DNA of 64,000 nt from Streptomyces sp. NBC_00289 (GCF_041435115.1 NZ_CP108046.1:4774001-4838000); one strand, 5' to 3'; positions 30,165 through 39,421 are shown, numbered from the stretch's first letter. Made by a program: numbers and translations. The notes: a model not told the origin generated them from the sequence alone.

Positions 30165-32588
30165 ATGGCCAAGAATCACCGATCCGATCGATCCCCGGCG
30201 GACCCCGTGTCCCGCCGCTCGCCGGGCGAGATCCTGGACCGGCTCGCCACGGGGCCGAGCCGGGCTTCGCGCATCACTCATACGGAGCACTTGCCCCCAC
30301 GTGCGGGCCGCCATGCCGTCTGGCCTGATCGGATTCGCCCGGAGGTCATCGCCGCGGTGCAGGCCTGCGGCATCGAACACCCCTGGGCCCACCAGGCACG
30401 CGCCGCCGAGCACGCCCTGGACGGCGACTCCGTGGTCGTCGCGACCGGCACGGCGTCCGGCAAGTCGCTCGCCTATCTCGTCCCGGTCCTCTCGACGCTC
30501 CTGGACGGCTCCGAGGCCCCGAACGGACGCGGCGCCACCGCCCTGTACCTGGCGCCCACGAAGGCCCTCGCGGCAGATCAGTGCCGCTCAGTGAAGGAAC
30601 TTTCACAACCGCTGGGCAATTCGGTACGCCCCGCCGTGTACGACGGCGATACTCCGTTCGAGGAGCGGGAGTGGGTGCGCCAGTACGCCAACTACGTCCT
30701 CACCAACCCCGACATGCTGCACCGCGGCATACTTCCGTCCCACCCTCGCTGGTCCTCCTTCCTGAAGTCGCTGAAGTACGTCGTCATCGACGAGTGCCAC
30801 ACCTATCGCGGAGTCTTCGGCTCCCACGTCGCCCAGGTACTGCGCCGCCTGCGCCGCCTCTGCGCCCGGTACGGCGCCTCTCCCGTCTTCCTGCTGGCCT
30901 CCGCCACCGCCGCGGAGCCCTCGGTGGCCGCCCGCCGCCTCACCGGGCTCCCGGTGGTGGAGGTCGCCGACGACGCCTCACCTCGCGGCGAACTGGTGTT
31001 CGCCCTGTGGGAGCCTCCGCTCACCGAGATGCAGGGCGAGAAGGGAGCCCCGGTCCGCCGCACCGCCACCGCCGAGACCGCCGACCTGCTGACCGACCTC
31101 GCCGTCCAGGGCGTCCGCACGGTCGCCTTCGTACGCTCCCGGCGTGGCGCCGAGCTGATCTCGGTGATCACCCAGGAACGGCTGGCCGAGATCGACCGTT
31201 CACTCGCGCGGCGTGTCGCGGCGTACCGCGGCGGCTACCTCCCCGAGGAACGCCGCGCCCTGGAACAAGCGCTGCACTCCGGCGAACTCCTGGGCCTCGC
31301 CGCCACCACCGCGCTCGAACTCGGCATCGACGTCTCCGGCCTCGACGCCGTACTGATCGCCGGCTACCCGGGCACGCGCGCCTCCCTGTGGCAGCAGGCG
31401 GGCCGGGCGGGACGGTCCGGCCAGGGTGCCCTCGCCGTCCTGATCGCCCGTGACGATCCGCTGGACACCTTCCTCGTCCATCACCCCGAGGCCCTGTTCG
31501 ACCAGCCCGTGGAGTCCACGGTCCTCGATCCCGACAACCCGTACGTCCTCGCCCCCCACCTGTGCGCGGCGGCCGCGGAGCTGCCCCTGGTGGACGAGGA
31601 CCTGGAGCTCTTCGGCCCCGCCAGCGTGGAGCTGCTCCCCCAGCTCGAGGCCGCGAAGCTGCTACGCCGCCGGACGAAGGCCTGGCACTGGACCCGCCGG
31701 GAACGGGCCGCCGACCTGACCGACATCCGCGGCGGGGGCGGACAGCCGGTCCGGATCGTCGAGGCCGGCACGGGCCGGCTGCTGGGCACGGTCGACGAGG
31801 GCGCCGCCCACACGACCGTCCACGAGGGCGCGGTGCACCTGCATCAGGGCCGTACGTACCTGGTGCGCTCCCTCGACCTGGAGGACTCGGTCGCCCTGGT
31901 CGAGCAGGCGAGCCCGTCGTATTCGACGGTGGCCCGCGACACGACGTCGATCACCGTCCTGGAGACGGACACCGAGATCCCCTGGGGCAGCGGCCGCCTC
32001 TGCTACGGCTCCGTCGAGGTCACCAACCAAGTGGTCTCCTTCCTGCGTCGGCGTCTCATCACCGGCGAAGTGCTCGGCGAGACGAAACTCGATCTCCCGC
32101 CCCGAACGCTCCGCACCCGCGCCGTGTGGTGGACGGTCACCGAGGACCAGCTGGACGAGGCCCGGATCAACCCCGAGATCCTCGGTGGCGCCCTGCACGC
32201 CGCCGAGCACGCGTCGATCGGCATGCTGCCCCTGTTCGCCACGTGCGACCGCTGGGACATCGGCGGCGTGTCGATCCCCCTGCACCCCGACACCCTCCTC
32301 CCGACGGTCTTCGTCTACGACGGCCATCCCGGCGGCGCCGGCTTCGCGGAGCGGGCCTTCCACACGGCCCGCGCCTGGCTGACGGCCACCCGCCAGGCCA
32401 TCGCGTCCTGCGAGTGCGACGCCGGCTGCCCTTCCTGCATCCAGTCCCCCAAGTGCGGCAACGGCAACGACCCACTGCACAAACGGGGGGCGGTACGGCT
32501 GCTCACGGTGCTCCTGCGGGGGGCGCCGGAGGAGAAGCCCGCGGAGGAGGCGGACGGCGGGCCGGCGGTGGCGGAGCGGACGCCGTAA
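30165..32588 (+). CDS. DEAD/DEAH-box helicase with zinc-binding DUF1998/MZB domain (MrfA/Hrq1-like)
   Basis: 807 residues. The SF2 helicase core has Walker A ATGTASGKS, motif II VVIDECH, motif III LLASATA, motif V ATTALELGIDVSGLDAV and motif VI QQAGRAGRSG. The C-terminal region ends with a four-cysteine zinc cluster (CECDAGCPSCIQSPKCG), the MZB module of MrfA/Hrq1-type DNA repair helicases. It probably translocates on single-stranded DNA in repair, e.g. of mitomycin-type damage (family inference). The ATG at 30165 is preferred; GTG at 30159 is in frame. It is divergent from bldG across 160 bases. Its last 86 bases overlap the convergent tadG-like gene. Confidence 0.92.
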   Translation: MAKNHRSDRSPADPVSRRSPGEILDRLATGPSRASRITHTEHLPPRAGRHAVWPDRIRPEVIAAVQACGIEHPWAHQARAAEHALDGDSVVVATGTASGKSLAYLVPVLSTLLDGSEAPNGRGATALYLAPTKALAADQCRSVKELSQPLGNSVRPAVYDGDTPFEEREWVRQYANYVLTNPDMLHRGILPSHPRWSSFLKSLKYVVIDECHTYRGVFGSHVAQVLRRLRRLCARYGASPVFLLASATAAEPSVAARRLTGLPVVEVADDASPRGELVFALWEPPLTEMQGEKGAPVRRTATAETADLLTDLAVQGVRTVAFVRSRRGAELISVITQERLAEIDRSLARRVAAYRGGYLPEERRALEQALHSGELLGLAATTALELGIDVSGLDAVLIAGYPGTRASLWQQAGRAGRSGQGALAVLIARDDPLDTFLVHHPEALFDQPVESTVLDPDNPYVLAPHLCAAAAELPLVDEDLELFGPASVELLPQLEAAKLLRRRTKAWHWTRRERAADLTDIRGGGGQPVRIVEAGTGRLLGTVDEGAAHTTVHEGAVHLHQGRTYLVRSLDLEDSVALVEQASPSYSTVARDTTSITVLETDTEIPWGSGRLCYGSVEVTNQVVSFLRRRLITGEVLGETKLDLPPRTLRTRAVWWTVTEDQLDEARINPEILGGALHAAEHASIGMLPLFATCDRWDIGGVSIPLHPDTLLPTVFVYDGHPGGAGFAERAFHTARAWLTATRQAIASCECDAGCPSCIQSPKCGNGNDPLHKRGAVRLLTVLLRGAPEEKPAEEADGGPAVAERTP

Positions 32589-33492
32589 GGCCAGCCTCCG
32601 GCGCCGAATCCGCAGCATCCGCCGACGGGGCCCGACCTGTGGCACCAGACGGGCCGGGCGGTGGGATCGACCCTCCGGGGCCCGCGAGTCCCGGAGGCCT
32701 CGCACGTCCCGAACGCCCCCCGAGCCCTGGTGGTCTCGCAAGCTCCGCAGACCCCGCGAGCTCTCCGGACCCGGCAAGGCCCGCGTGCTCAGGCCCCGGA
32801 AGCCCCGGAAGCCCCGGAAGCCCGGCCAGCCCCGGAGGCCCCGCAGACCCCGGAGGCCCCGCTCGTGCCCTGACCTCGGCCACGAACGGTCCCTGTCCCG
32901 ACGCCACTGTCACATCGGAGACCTCGCCCACGACCACGCACCGCACGAGACGCGCACCCTGGGCTCCGGTCACCCTGTCGGCCCGGGCGCAGGCGGCCGT
33001 GCCGCCCTCCGCCCAGTGGTCCGCCGCCGCGAGCGCCGCGAGATCCGCCCCGCCCGCCGCCCGGTGCCGGGTCACGACGGCCTGCCCCAGTGCGAGTACG
33101 ACGCCGAACACGACGCACAGCACACCGATCGCCCCGATACTCCAGACGGTGGCGGAACCCCGGTCGGAACGCAGAGCGAGCGCATGTCCCCGGCCGGGTG
33201 CGAACCCACCGCCGACGCCCGCTCGACGGCGAAGCACGGACCGCAGCCCGGCAGCGGCCCCGCACCCCGCACGGTGTCGGCGGCCTGTGGCCAACCCCGA
33301 CCCGCCTGCCCCCCGAACCGACACACCCGCGCCGGATCCTGTCCCACACTCGGCAGCGACCCGACAGCCCACACCGTGCCGCCAGCGCGTGGCCAACCCC
33401 GACCCCCCTGCCCACCAAGCCGACGTACCCGCGTCGGATCCTGGCCCCCGGTCGGCAGCGCCCCCGCAGCTCGAAGGGTCGCCTCGCATCAC
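32503..33492 (-). CDS. TadE/G-like protein (Rv3654c type) with collagen-like tail
   Basis: 329 residues, coupled to tadE by a 4-bp overlap (ATGA). The recognisable part is central (about 112-200): GSATVWSIG, one membrane helix, then ADLAALAAADHW, as in the TadE-like proteins found between a helicase and tad genes in actinobacteria. The N-terminal 110 residues are low-complexity and hold two copies of a unit with GGSGLAT. After residue 210 comes a Gly-Pro-rich stretch (GPPGSAGPPGLAGLPG) like collagen, then a Pro/Ala tail. Both extensions may be degenerate coding; the 3' end overlaps the convergent helicase gene. Export to the cell surface is inferred. Confidence 0.72.
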   Translation of the reverse strand: MMRGDPSSCGGAADRGPGSDAGTSAWWAGGSGLATRWRHGVGCRVAAECGTGSGAGVSVRGAGGSGLATGRRHRAGCGAAAGLRSVLRRRAGVGGGFAPGRGHALALRSDRGSATVWSIGAIGVLCVVFGVVLALGQAVVTRHRAAGGADLAALAAADHWAEGGTAACARADRVTGAQGARLVRCVVVGEVSDVTVASGQGPFVAEVRARAGPPGSAGPPGLAGLPGLPGLPGPEHAGLAGSGELAGSAELARPPGLGGRSGRARPPGLAGPGGSIPPPGPSGATGRAPSADAADSAPEAGLTASAPPPPARRPPPPRASPPAPPAGAP

Positions 33493-33860
33493 CCCGCCTC
33501 CGTCCCTTCCACCGTCTCCTCCGCCAAGGCCACGGCTTCTTCCCTCACCTCGAAGGGCAGGCCGTGCAGCACAGGCGGTCTCGCCACCACCGCCACGCGG
33601 ACCTGGTCCCCCTCCCGGCTGACCGTGACCTTCGCTCCGCGCGGCGCCACCTCACGGGTCACACTGACCACCGCATCGGTCGGGTCCTGGCGGGCTGCAA
33701 CGCGGGCGCCCGTCCGCGCCGCGTCCACGCACTGGATTTGGGCACCGATCACGAGCAGCCCCCACACCAGCGCCATCGCGAACATCACGAGTACGGGCAG
33801 CACCACGGCCGACTCCGCCGTCACGAACCCGCTGTCCGTCCCGCGCTCACGCCCCCGCAT
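33489..33860 (-). CDS. tadE: TadE-like pseudopilin
   Basis: 123 residues with the TadE hallmark: a short basic leader, GFVTAESAVVLPVLVM with the conserved Glu, then a single hydrophobic helix and a small soluble domain. It overlaps the upstream pilin-like gene by 14 bases and the downstream gene by 4. Expected to be processed by a prepilin peptidase and incorporated in, or assist, the Tad (Flp) surface pilus. Confidence 0.86.
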   Translation of the reverse strand: MRGRERGTDSGFVTAESAVVLPVLVMFAMALVWGLLVIGAQIQCVDAARTGARVAARQDPTDAVVSVTREVAPRGAKVTVSREGDQVRVAVVARPPVLHGLPFEVREEAVALAEETVEGTEAG

Positions 33861-34056
33861 CGAGGGCCCGTTTCACGATGCCCTGCAACTCCGCGGTGAC
33901 CTCCCCGCTGGTGACCACCTTGTAGAGGATCACGGCGAACGCCACCGCCGCGACGATCCCCATCGCGTACTCGGAGGTGACCATTCCCGCATCCCTCCGC
34001 GCCGTACGCACCCTGCACACCACGGCACGCATCCGCGCCCGAACCGCCTTGCACAT
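33847..34056 (-). CDS. Small Flp-pilin-like protein (DUF4244 type)
   Basis: 69 residues: a basic leader with Arg and Cys, then DAGMVTSEYAMGIVAAVAFAVILY. The G-M-x-x-x-E-Y processing context and helix are pilin-like. It sits where the major Flp pilin is encoded in tad clusters. Small size and position suggest it is the structural subunit. Confidence 0.82.
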   Translation of the reverse strand: MCKAVRARMRAVVCRVRTARRDAGMVTSEYAMGIVAAVAFAVILYKVVTSGEVTAELQGIVKRALDAGA

Positions 34057-34171
34057 CTCAACCCCCGTTGGGATCAGTACTGCTCGCTCTGTTCTGTCTC
34101 GATGACTGCTGACTGCTCAGTGCCGACCGCTCACTGCTCGTTCCCGGCGACCGGCCGTTGTGCCGCGCCCG

Positions 34172-34960
34172 TCATCCACCACCCCCTCCCAGCACCCCGC
34201 CCGCGAGTCCGATGACCACGGGCAGGACGCCGATCGTGATGAACGCGGGCAGGAAGCACAGCCCCACCGGCGCGGTGACCATCACGGCCGCCCGGCGAGC
34301 CCGTGCCGTCGCGGTGCGCCCCCAGTCGGCACGGGCGTCCGCGGCCAGCCGGGCGACCGGCCCGGCCGCGGGAAGTCCGGACACGCCGGCCCGTGCCAGC
34401 AACCGGGCCAGGGCCTCCGCCCCCGGTATCGAGGCGAGCCTCCGCCACGCCTCGCCCGGTTCGCCGCCGAGCCGCACCTCGGCCGCGCCGCGTGCCAGCC
34501 CTTCCCCGACCGGGCCGCCCAGTGCCTCCCCGACGGCCTGCGCCGCGATCACCGGGCCGGCGCCCGCCACGATGCAGGCCGCCAAAAGGTCCGCGGCTAG
34601 CGGGAGTTGCCGTGCCGCCTCACGGGCGTCGAACGCCGCCACGGCGTCGGCGGTCCGCTGGCGGCCACGCCATCGCCACAGCCCGACCGCGACGGCCAGC
34701 CCCACCACCACACCCACCACCCCGCCGACCAGAACCCACCCGGCGCACACCACTGCTGCCATCGGCGACCACCGCCGGACCTCTTCCCGCATCGCGAACC
34801 GCGGTGCGGTGGGTGTCACTTGCACCACCGCCGCCATGTCCACCAGCCGCCTCCGGACCTGCCGGTCACGGCGCATCGCCTCCAGCCACCGGATCAGCCA
34901 CCCGAGGACCAGCAGCGCCCCCAAGGCCACCCCCAGCCTGTGGACAACCTCCGCGCTCAC
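34172..34960 (-). CDS. tadC: TadC-like inner-membrane platform protein
   Basis: 262 residues from a GTG at 34960 that overlaps the upstream tadB stop (GTGA). It has the T2SF (GspF) domain with helices near the N-terminus and at the C-terminus, and a cytoplasmic region with LPLAADLLAACIVAGAGP. It pairs with TadB to form the platform on which the TadA ATPase acts. Confidence 0.86.
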   Translation of the reverse strand: MSAEVVHRLGVALGALLVLGWLIRWLEAMRRDRQVRRRLVDMAAVVQVTPTAPRFAMREEVRRWSPMAAVVCAGWVLVGGVVGVVVGLAVAVGLWRWRGRQRTADAVAAFDAREAARQLPLAADLLAACIVAGAGPVIAAQAVGEALGGPVGEGLARGAAEVRLGGEPGEAWRRLASIPGAEALARLLARAGVSGLPAAGPVARLAADARADWGRTATARARRAAVMVTAPVGLCFLPAFITIGVLPVVIGLAGGVLGGGGG

Positions 34961-35847
34961 ACCGCCTCCGCTCCCCGCACGATCCGCATCGCCCACCACA
35001 TCCCCAAGCCCTCCAGCAGGCCGCCGATCAGCAGACAGCCCAGCCCGGGTCCGGTGTGCAGCAGCACATGCAGCGGATCAGCGCCGAGGGCGACCCCGAG
35101 CAGCAGGCCCAGGGCCGGCAGCCCCGCGAGCATCACCGCGGTGGAACGGGCGCCCGACAACTGGGCACGCAGGTCGGCCCGCTGGTCCCGTTCGGCACGC
35201 AGTGCCCCTTCGAGACGATCCAGTCCGGCCGCGAGGCCCGCGCCCTGGTCCACGGCCACCCGCCAGCAGGCCGCCAGGCCCAACAACCCGTCGGCGCCCG
35301 GCTGCCGGGCCGCTCCCGCGAGTGCGCCCGGGACATCGCCTCCGAACCGTGCCGCCGCCAGCACCGCGGCCTGTGCCTCACCGAGGCCTCCGGAGTCGTG
35401 CACGGCACTCAGCAGTGCCTCGCCCGGTTGTCGCCCGGCGCGCACTTCCCCGGCGAGCGCTCCGCAGAGTGTGATCACCGCGTCCCCTCGACGCTCCCGC
35501 CCTCGCCGCGCCTGAGCGGCCAGCCGCACCCGCCGGAGCAGTGGCACCCCGGCCGCCCCGGCGACGACCGGCAGCACCGATGCACCCAGGACCGCCAGTA
35601 CGAGCCCGACGGCCAGTGCCCACCACTCGGCCCTCAGCCGCCCACGCAGGCGTCGCAGCCCACCGGCCAACCGGTGCCACGAAGGCGGCCCGGCCCCGAC
35701 CACGCCGCCTCCCGCGAGCAGCAACTGCACGCGCCGCGAGCCGGAGTGCCGCTCACCCAGCAGCCACACCGCCGCCCCGGCACACACCACGGCAGCGCCC
35801 AGCGACGTCTGCCCCAGCGACACCTCTCCCATGGACACCTCACCCAT
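34957..35847 (-). CDS. tadB: TadB-like inner-membrane platform protein
   Basis: 296 residues from the ATG at 35847; a longer in-frame start 48 bases upstream exists. A T2SF domain (about 110-240: GDAVITLCGALAGEVRAGRQPGEAL) lies between membrane helices at both ends. Coupled to tadC by GTGA and close behind the tadA remnant (51 bases). With tadA interrupted by the prophage, this platform probably lacks its motor in the integrated state. Confidence 0.86.
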   Translation of the reverse strand: MGEVSMGEVSLGQTSLGAAVVCAGAAVWLLGERHSGSRRVQLLLAGGGVVGAGPPSWHRLAGGLRRLRGRLRAEWWALAVGLVLAVLGASVLPVVAGAAGVPLLRRVRLAAQARRGRERRGDAVITLCGALAGEVRAGRQPGEALLSAVHDSGGLGEAQAAVLAAARFGGDVPGALAGAARQPGADGLLGLAACWRVAVDQGAGLAAGLDRLEGALRAERDQRADLRAQLSGARSTAVMLAGLPALGLLLGVALGADPLHVLLHTGPGLGCLLIGGLLEGLGMWWAMRIVRGAEAV

Positions 35848-35898
35848 CCTGTTCACCGTCCCTCTCCACCTCGCCGCACCCACACCTGCACCCACACC

Positions 35899-36528
35899 TC
35901 AACTCGCCCGGCACTCCCGCCCCAACGCACGGCCCTCGTCTCCCACCGCACCGCCGCCCCCGCTCCGGAGCAACTCCCGCAGCCGCTCCCACCCCCGCTC
36001 GTACGCGAACGCCTCCTCGCCCCATCGCAGCGCCGGCACTGTCCGCACCAGCCCCGACGGGTCCCGCTCCAGCACATGCACCTCGGCGACGCGTCGCAGG
36101 CCGGCCCGGTCCCGTGCCAGGTGCAGGACCACCGACAGCGCGGCCGCCAACTGGCTGTGCAGTGCGGCCCGGTCGAGCCCCGCGGCCGTGCCCAGGGCCT
36201 CCAGCCGGGTCGGCACGTCGGCCGCGGCGTTCGCGTGCACGGTTCCGCAGCCGCCCTCATGGCCGGTGTTCAACGCGGCGAGCAGATGCACCACTTCGGG
36301 ACCTCGCACCTCACCCACCACCAGCCGGTCCGGTCGCATCCGCAGCGCCTGGCGCACCAGGTCCTGGAGTGTGACGAGCCCCGCGCCCTCCTGGTTGGCG
36401 GGTCTGCTCTCCAGCCGTACGACGTGCGGATGGTCGGGCCGAAGCTCCGCCGAGTCCTCGGCGAGGACGATTCGCTCACCAGGTCCGACGAGCCCCAGCA
36501 GGGCGCTCAGCAGAGTCGTCTTCCCGAA
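35899..36528 (-). pseudogene. tadA: C-terminal part of TadA/CpaF secretion ATPase, cut by the integrated element
   Basis: About 209 codons of a type II/IV secretion ATPase. Chromosomal sequence begins at the Walker A: it reads FGKTTLLSALLG where homologues have GSGKTT. It then continues with the Asp box (LAEDSAELRP), the Walker B-type region DRLVVGEVRGPEV and the His box GTVHANAA. Everything upstream of the Walker A lysine is missing and replaced by element sequence. The N-terminal half should lie beyond the right edge, at attR. The remnant lacks a natural start and cannot make an active ATPase. Confidence 0.85.
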
Positions 36529-36568
36529 CCTGAGACAGTGACCCCTCTGGTCCGGCAGACTCGGAGGT
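36500..36568. other. Probable attL of the integrated element
   Basis: The junction between tadA coding sequence and element DNA lies near 36522-36530, 40 bases before the serine integrase start. This is the usual layout (int next to attP). The exact core dinucleotide cannot be fixed without attR or an empty site. Confidence 0.65.
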
Positions 36569-38077
36569 ATGAGCCCAACTCTCCGCTCCGCCGTCGACGT
36601 TGCCGCAGGTGGAAAGACCCGCGCCGTCATCTACGCCCGCATCAGCCAGGACCGCACCGGCGCCGGCCTCGGCGTCGACCGGCAGCGCGAGGACTGCGAG
36701 GCCCTCGCGGAACGTAACGGCTGGGACGTCGTCGAGGTGTACGTCGACAACGACATCTCCGCGTTCTCCGGGAAGAAGCGCCCGGCCTACCGGCAGATGC
36801 TCGCCGCCCTCGACGAGGGCAAGGCGACCGTCGTCATCGTCTGGCACACCGACCGGCTCACCCGCTCGATCGTCGAACTCGAGGAGTACATCGAGCTGTC
36901 CGACCGCCGCGGCATCGCCACGCACACAGTGCAGGCCGGGACGATCGACCTCGCCACGCCGTCCGGGCGGATGACCGCGCGGATCCTCGGCGCCGTCGCC
37001 CGCCAGGAGTCCGAGCACAAGGGGCACCGCGTGGCCCGGGCCCGGCAGCAGAAGGCCATGGCCGGCGAATGGGCGGGCGGGGTCCGCCCGTTCGGGTGGG
37101 GCGTGCCCACCGGCGAGGTGAAGAAGCGGGTCGACCGGAAGACCGGCGACGAGGGCGAGGTGCCCGAGCTCGACATGATGAAGGCCGTGCCCGAGGAAGC
37201 CGAGGCGCTGCGCCTGTGGACAGACACGATCCTGTCCGGCGGGTCGATCCGGTCCCTCGTGAAGTGGTGCGCCGACAAGGGCGTGACGACGAGCCGCGGG
37301 AATCCGGTCACGCACAGCGATATGCGGGAGATGCTGATGCGGCCGCGCAACGCGGGCATCGCCGTCTACCGGGGCGAGGAGGTCGGCCGCGGGAAGTGGG
37401 AGGCGATCGTCGACGAGGCGAAGTACCGGGCCGTCGTCGCGATCCTGTCCGACCCGGGCCGCACGGTGAACCGTGGTGCGCAGCCGAAGTGGGTGGGGTC
37501 GCTCCTGTACGTGTGCGGCCGCGGGGAGTGCGGCGCGGGGATGACGGTCACGCAGTCCGGGGGCCGCCGGTTCCCCAGCTACCGCTGCCCGACCGGGCAC
37601 GGCGGCGGCCGGCGGGCTGAGGTCGTCGACAAGTACGTTGAGGACACGATCGTCGAGCGGCTGTCACGCGACGACGCGCACGAGCTGTTGCTGCCCGGGC
37701 CGGACGAGGTGGATGTGGCCGGCCTGCAGGCGGAGAGTGAGGTCATCCGCCGGCGCATGACGGATCTGGCGGGCCTGTTCGGTGCGGGGCAGCTGGAGCT
37801 GGGGCCGTTCACTGAGGGCATGGACACGGCGCGCGGCCAGCTGGAGGGCGTGACGCAGCAGCTGGCCCGGGCGGCGACGCGGGATCCGCTCGTCGACTTG
37901 GTGGGGGCGCCGGATGTGCGGAAGGCGTGGAAGGCGCTGGGGCTGGACCGGCAGCGCAACGTGCTGCGGGCACTGGTCGAGGTGACGCTGAAGACGCCCC
38001 GCCCGGGCCGCATGCCGGACGGTGGGTACTTCGACTACGAGGCCGTCGTTTTCCAGTGGAAGCGGGGCTCTCGCTGA
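36569..38077 (+). CDS. int: Large serine recombinase (integrase)
   Basis: 502 residues. The N-terminal resolvase domain carries the catalytic Ser26 in YARISQDR and the conserved arginines in VDRQREDCE and DRLTRS. A recombinase domain follows (about 165-270, with GVRPFGW). Then comes a zinc-ribbon region with C-GRGE-C and a later C-PTGH, and a coiled-coil segment (about 385-440). It should catalyse directional attP x attB recombination. It lies right at the junction with tadA. A partner recombination directionality factor is expected; the small HTH proteins at 39045 or 52357 are candidates. Confidence 0.96.
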   Translation: MSPTLRSAVDVAAGGKTRAVIYARISQDRTGAGLGVDRQREDCEALAERNGWDVVEVYVDNDISAFSGKKRPAYRQMLAALDEGKATVVIVWHTDRLTRSIVELEEYIELSDRRGIATHTVQAGTIDLATPSGRMTARILGAVARQESEHKGHRVARARQQKAMAGEWAGGVRPFGWGVPTGEVKKRVDRKTGDEGEVPELDMMKAVPEEAEALRLWTDTILSGGSIRSLVKWCADKGVTTSRGNPVTHSDMREMLMRPRNAGIAVYRGEEVGRGKWEAIVDEAKYRAVVAILSDPGRTVNRGAQPKWVGSLLYVCGRGECGAGMTVTQSGGRRFPSYRCPTGHGGGRRAEVVDKYVEDTIVERLSRDDAHELLLPGPDEVDVAGLQAESEVIRRRMTDLAGLFGAGQLELGPFTEGMDTARGQLEGVTQQLARAATRDPLVDLVGAPDVRKAWKALGLDRQRNVLRALVEVTLKTPRPGRMPDGGYFDYEAVVFQWKRGSR

Positions 38078-38104
38078 GCGGCCCTCGGCCGTGTCGCTCC
38101 TTGA

Positions 38105-38857
38105 CTACTTAGACATCCCCTTCCATTGACCGTTCTCCTCCTCCGTAGGTGGGTGGCCCGTCTCCTCTTCGACCAGCCTGTGCCACTCCTCGGCCATAAA
38201 TTGCCCTGCCCAATTTTGGCGCTCTTCAAGGGTGCTTGATGAGGGCTCCGCTTCCTTCTCTGCATCTTCAACCCAGTACTGCCTCATCCCTCTATGAGTC
38301 AGGATGTTCACCACTTCCTGATCCATGATCTCGTGCCTCGCCGCTACCTTCAGCAGGGCATTCGCCGCCTCATGAGTACGACGTACAGCGGCGCGTAGCG
38401 CCTCTCGCGCGTCTTCCTCGTTCGCTTCGGCATTCTGGTATCGCAGCTTGGCAGCCATCACTTGCATGCCAGCATCGCCTGTCGCCGGCTGGCCCTTGAG
38501 GAATTCACCCAGCTCAACACCCAGGGCCACGGCAATTGCGACCAGCTCGTTCAGTCGCCAGGGCCTTTCGCCGCGCTCGATCTTCGCGATCTGGGTTTGC
38601 GACAGCCTCACATCGTGATGGCCAGCTGCACGGTGCTCCGCAAGTCGGTCGGCAATCTGCTGTTGCGACACGCCCAACGCTGTTCGGAACTGCTTGAGGT
38701 TGAAGCTCGCGAGCGACTCGGTGTCCAACCCGTCGAGGGGATGAGGCGGGTCATAGTCGACTCCGCGCCTCTCCGACACCTCGGCCACCGCCCGCATCAT
38801 CAGGCTGTCGCTCTCCTCCTGATCGGCTGCAAGTCGGTCCATGTCATCAGGCATCAC
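38105..38857 (-). CDS. XRE-family repressor of the element
   Basis: 250 residues from a GTG at 38857, seven bases after GAGGAG; an ATG at 38875 is in frame but overlaps that site. An XRE helix-turn-helix covers about residues 50-115 (FRTALGVSQQQIADRL...LSQTQIAKIERGERPW), with a longer-than-usual loop between helices. The C-terminal half is highly charged, probably helical and used for dimerisation. It is the only leftward gene of the element, and it faces a strong rightward promoter. It is the likely maintenance repressor. Confidence 0.88.
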   Translation of the reverse strand: MMPDDMDRLAADQEESDSLMMRAVAEVSERRGVDYDPPHPLDGLDTESLASFNLKQFRTALGVSQQQIADRLAEHRAAGHHDVRLSQTQIAKIERGERPWRLNELVAIAVALGVELGEFLKGQPATGDAGMQVMAAKLRYQNAEANEEDAREALRAAVRRTHEAANALLKVAARHEIMDQEVVNILTHRGMRQYWVEDAEKEAEPSSSTLEERQNWAGQFMAEEWHRLVEEETGHPPTEEENGQWKGMSK

Positions 38858-38914
38858 GTCAGGACTCCTCGGCATAGTTCGTCATGGACTGAAGGTATCA
38901 GGCGATTTCCGGGT

Positions 38915-38942
38915 TGACACCCCCCGCTCTGCGAGTACAGTC
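38915..38942 (+). promoter_or_regulatory. Rightward sigma-70-type early promoter
   Basis: TTGACA, 16 bases, TACAGT: an almost consensus vegetative promoter, about 105 bases before the first rightward gene. It lies in the 187-base gap between the divergent repressor and that gene, with nearby GAGCTCA and CAGTCTG half-palindromes that may be operators. Confidence 0.7.
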
Positions 38943-39044
38943 AGCTCACGAGCTCAGAATGACCTCACCTTTCCAGTCTGCAACAGACTGACACTGAGGG
39001 GCACGGAGCGGCACAGGGCGGCACAAGATCGGGAGGGCGAGGCG

Positions 39045-39353
39045 ATGACAGCGCCTCCGCAGCAGGAGCTAGAAGGGCCCATGACCCGGGGGATGCAGCT
39101 CAATGAGTTGCTGAATCTGCCCGTCATGGTCGACCTGGAGACGTCCAATCGGGCGTTCCTCTTGGGGCGTACCAAGGGATTCAGCCTGGCCAAGAAGGGC
39201 GAATATCCCTGCCACGTCATTCGTGTGGGGCGCACCTACCGGGTCAGTCGAGCCGCATTGCTTCGCGCGCTCGACATCGATCCCAACGAGAGCGGCGCCG
39301 GGTCTAGCCACCCGACGCCGCCTTGCGAGAACGACCCTCACCACCAGCGCTAA
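39045..39353 (+). CDS. Small helix-turn-helix protein, possible excisionase or activator
   Basis: 102 residues from the ATG after GGGAGG. The fold is a small winged-helix/excisionase type: LLNLPVMVDLETSNRAFLLG, then GRTKGFSLAKKGEYPCHVIRVG and YRVSRAALLRAL. Such genes are common beside integrases in actinomycete elements. It is first in the rightward transcript, so it could be the recombination directionality factor or an early regulator. Confidence 0.8.
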   Translation: MTAPPQQELEGPMTRGMQLNELLNLPVMVDLETSNRAFLLGRTKGFSLAKKGEYPCHVIRVGRTYRVSRAALLRALDIDPNESGAGSSHPTPPCENDPHHQR

Positions 39354-39421
39354 CTAGCAAGACGGCGGCACCCGGGGTCTAGCCACCCCATCAGCGCCGC
39401 CGCCGGAAAGAGACGTCTCAA

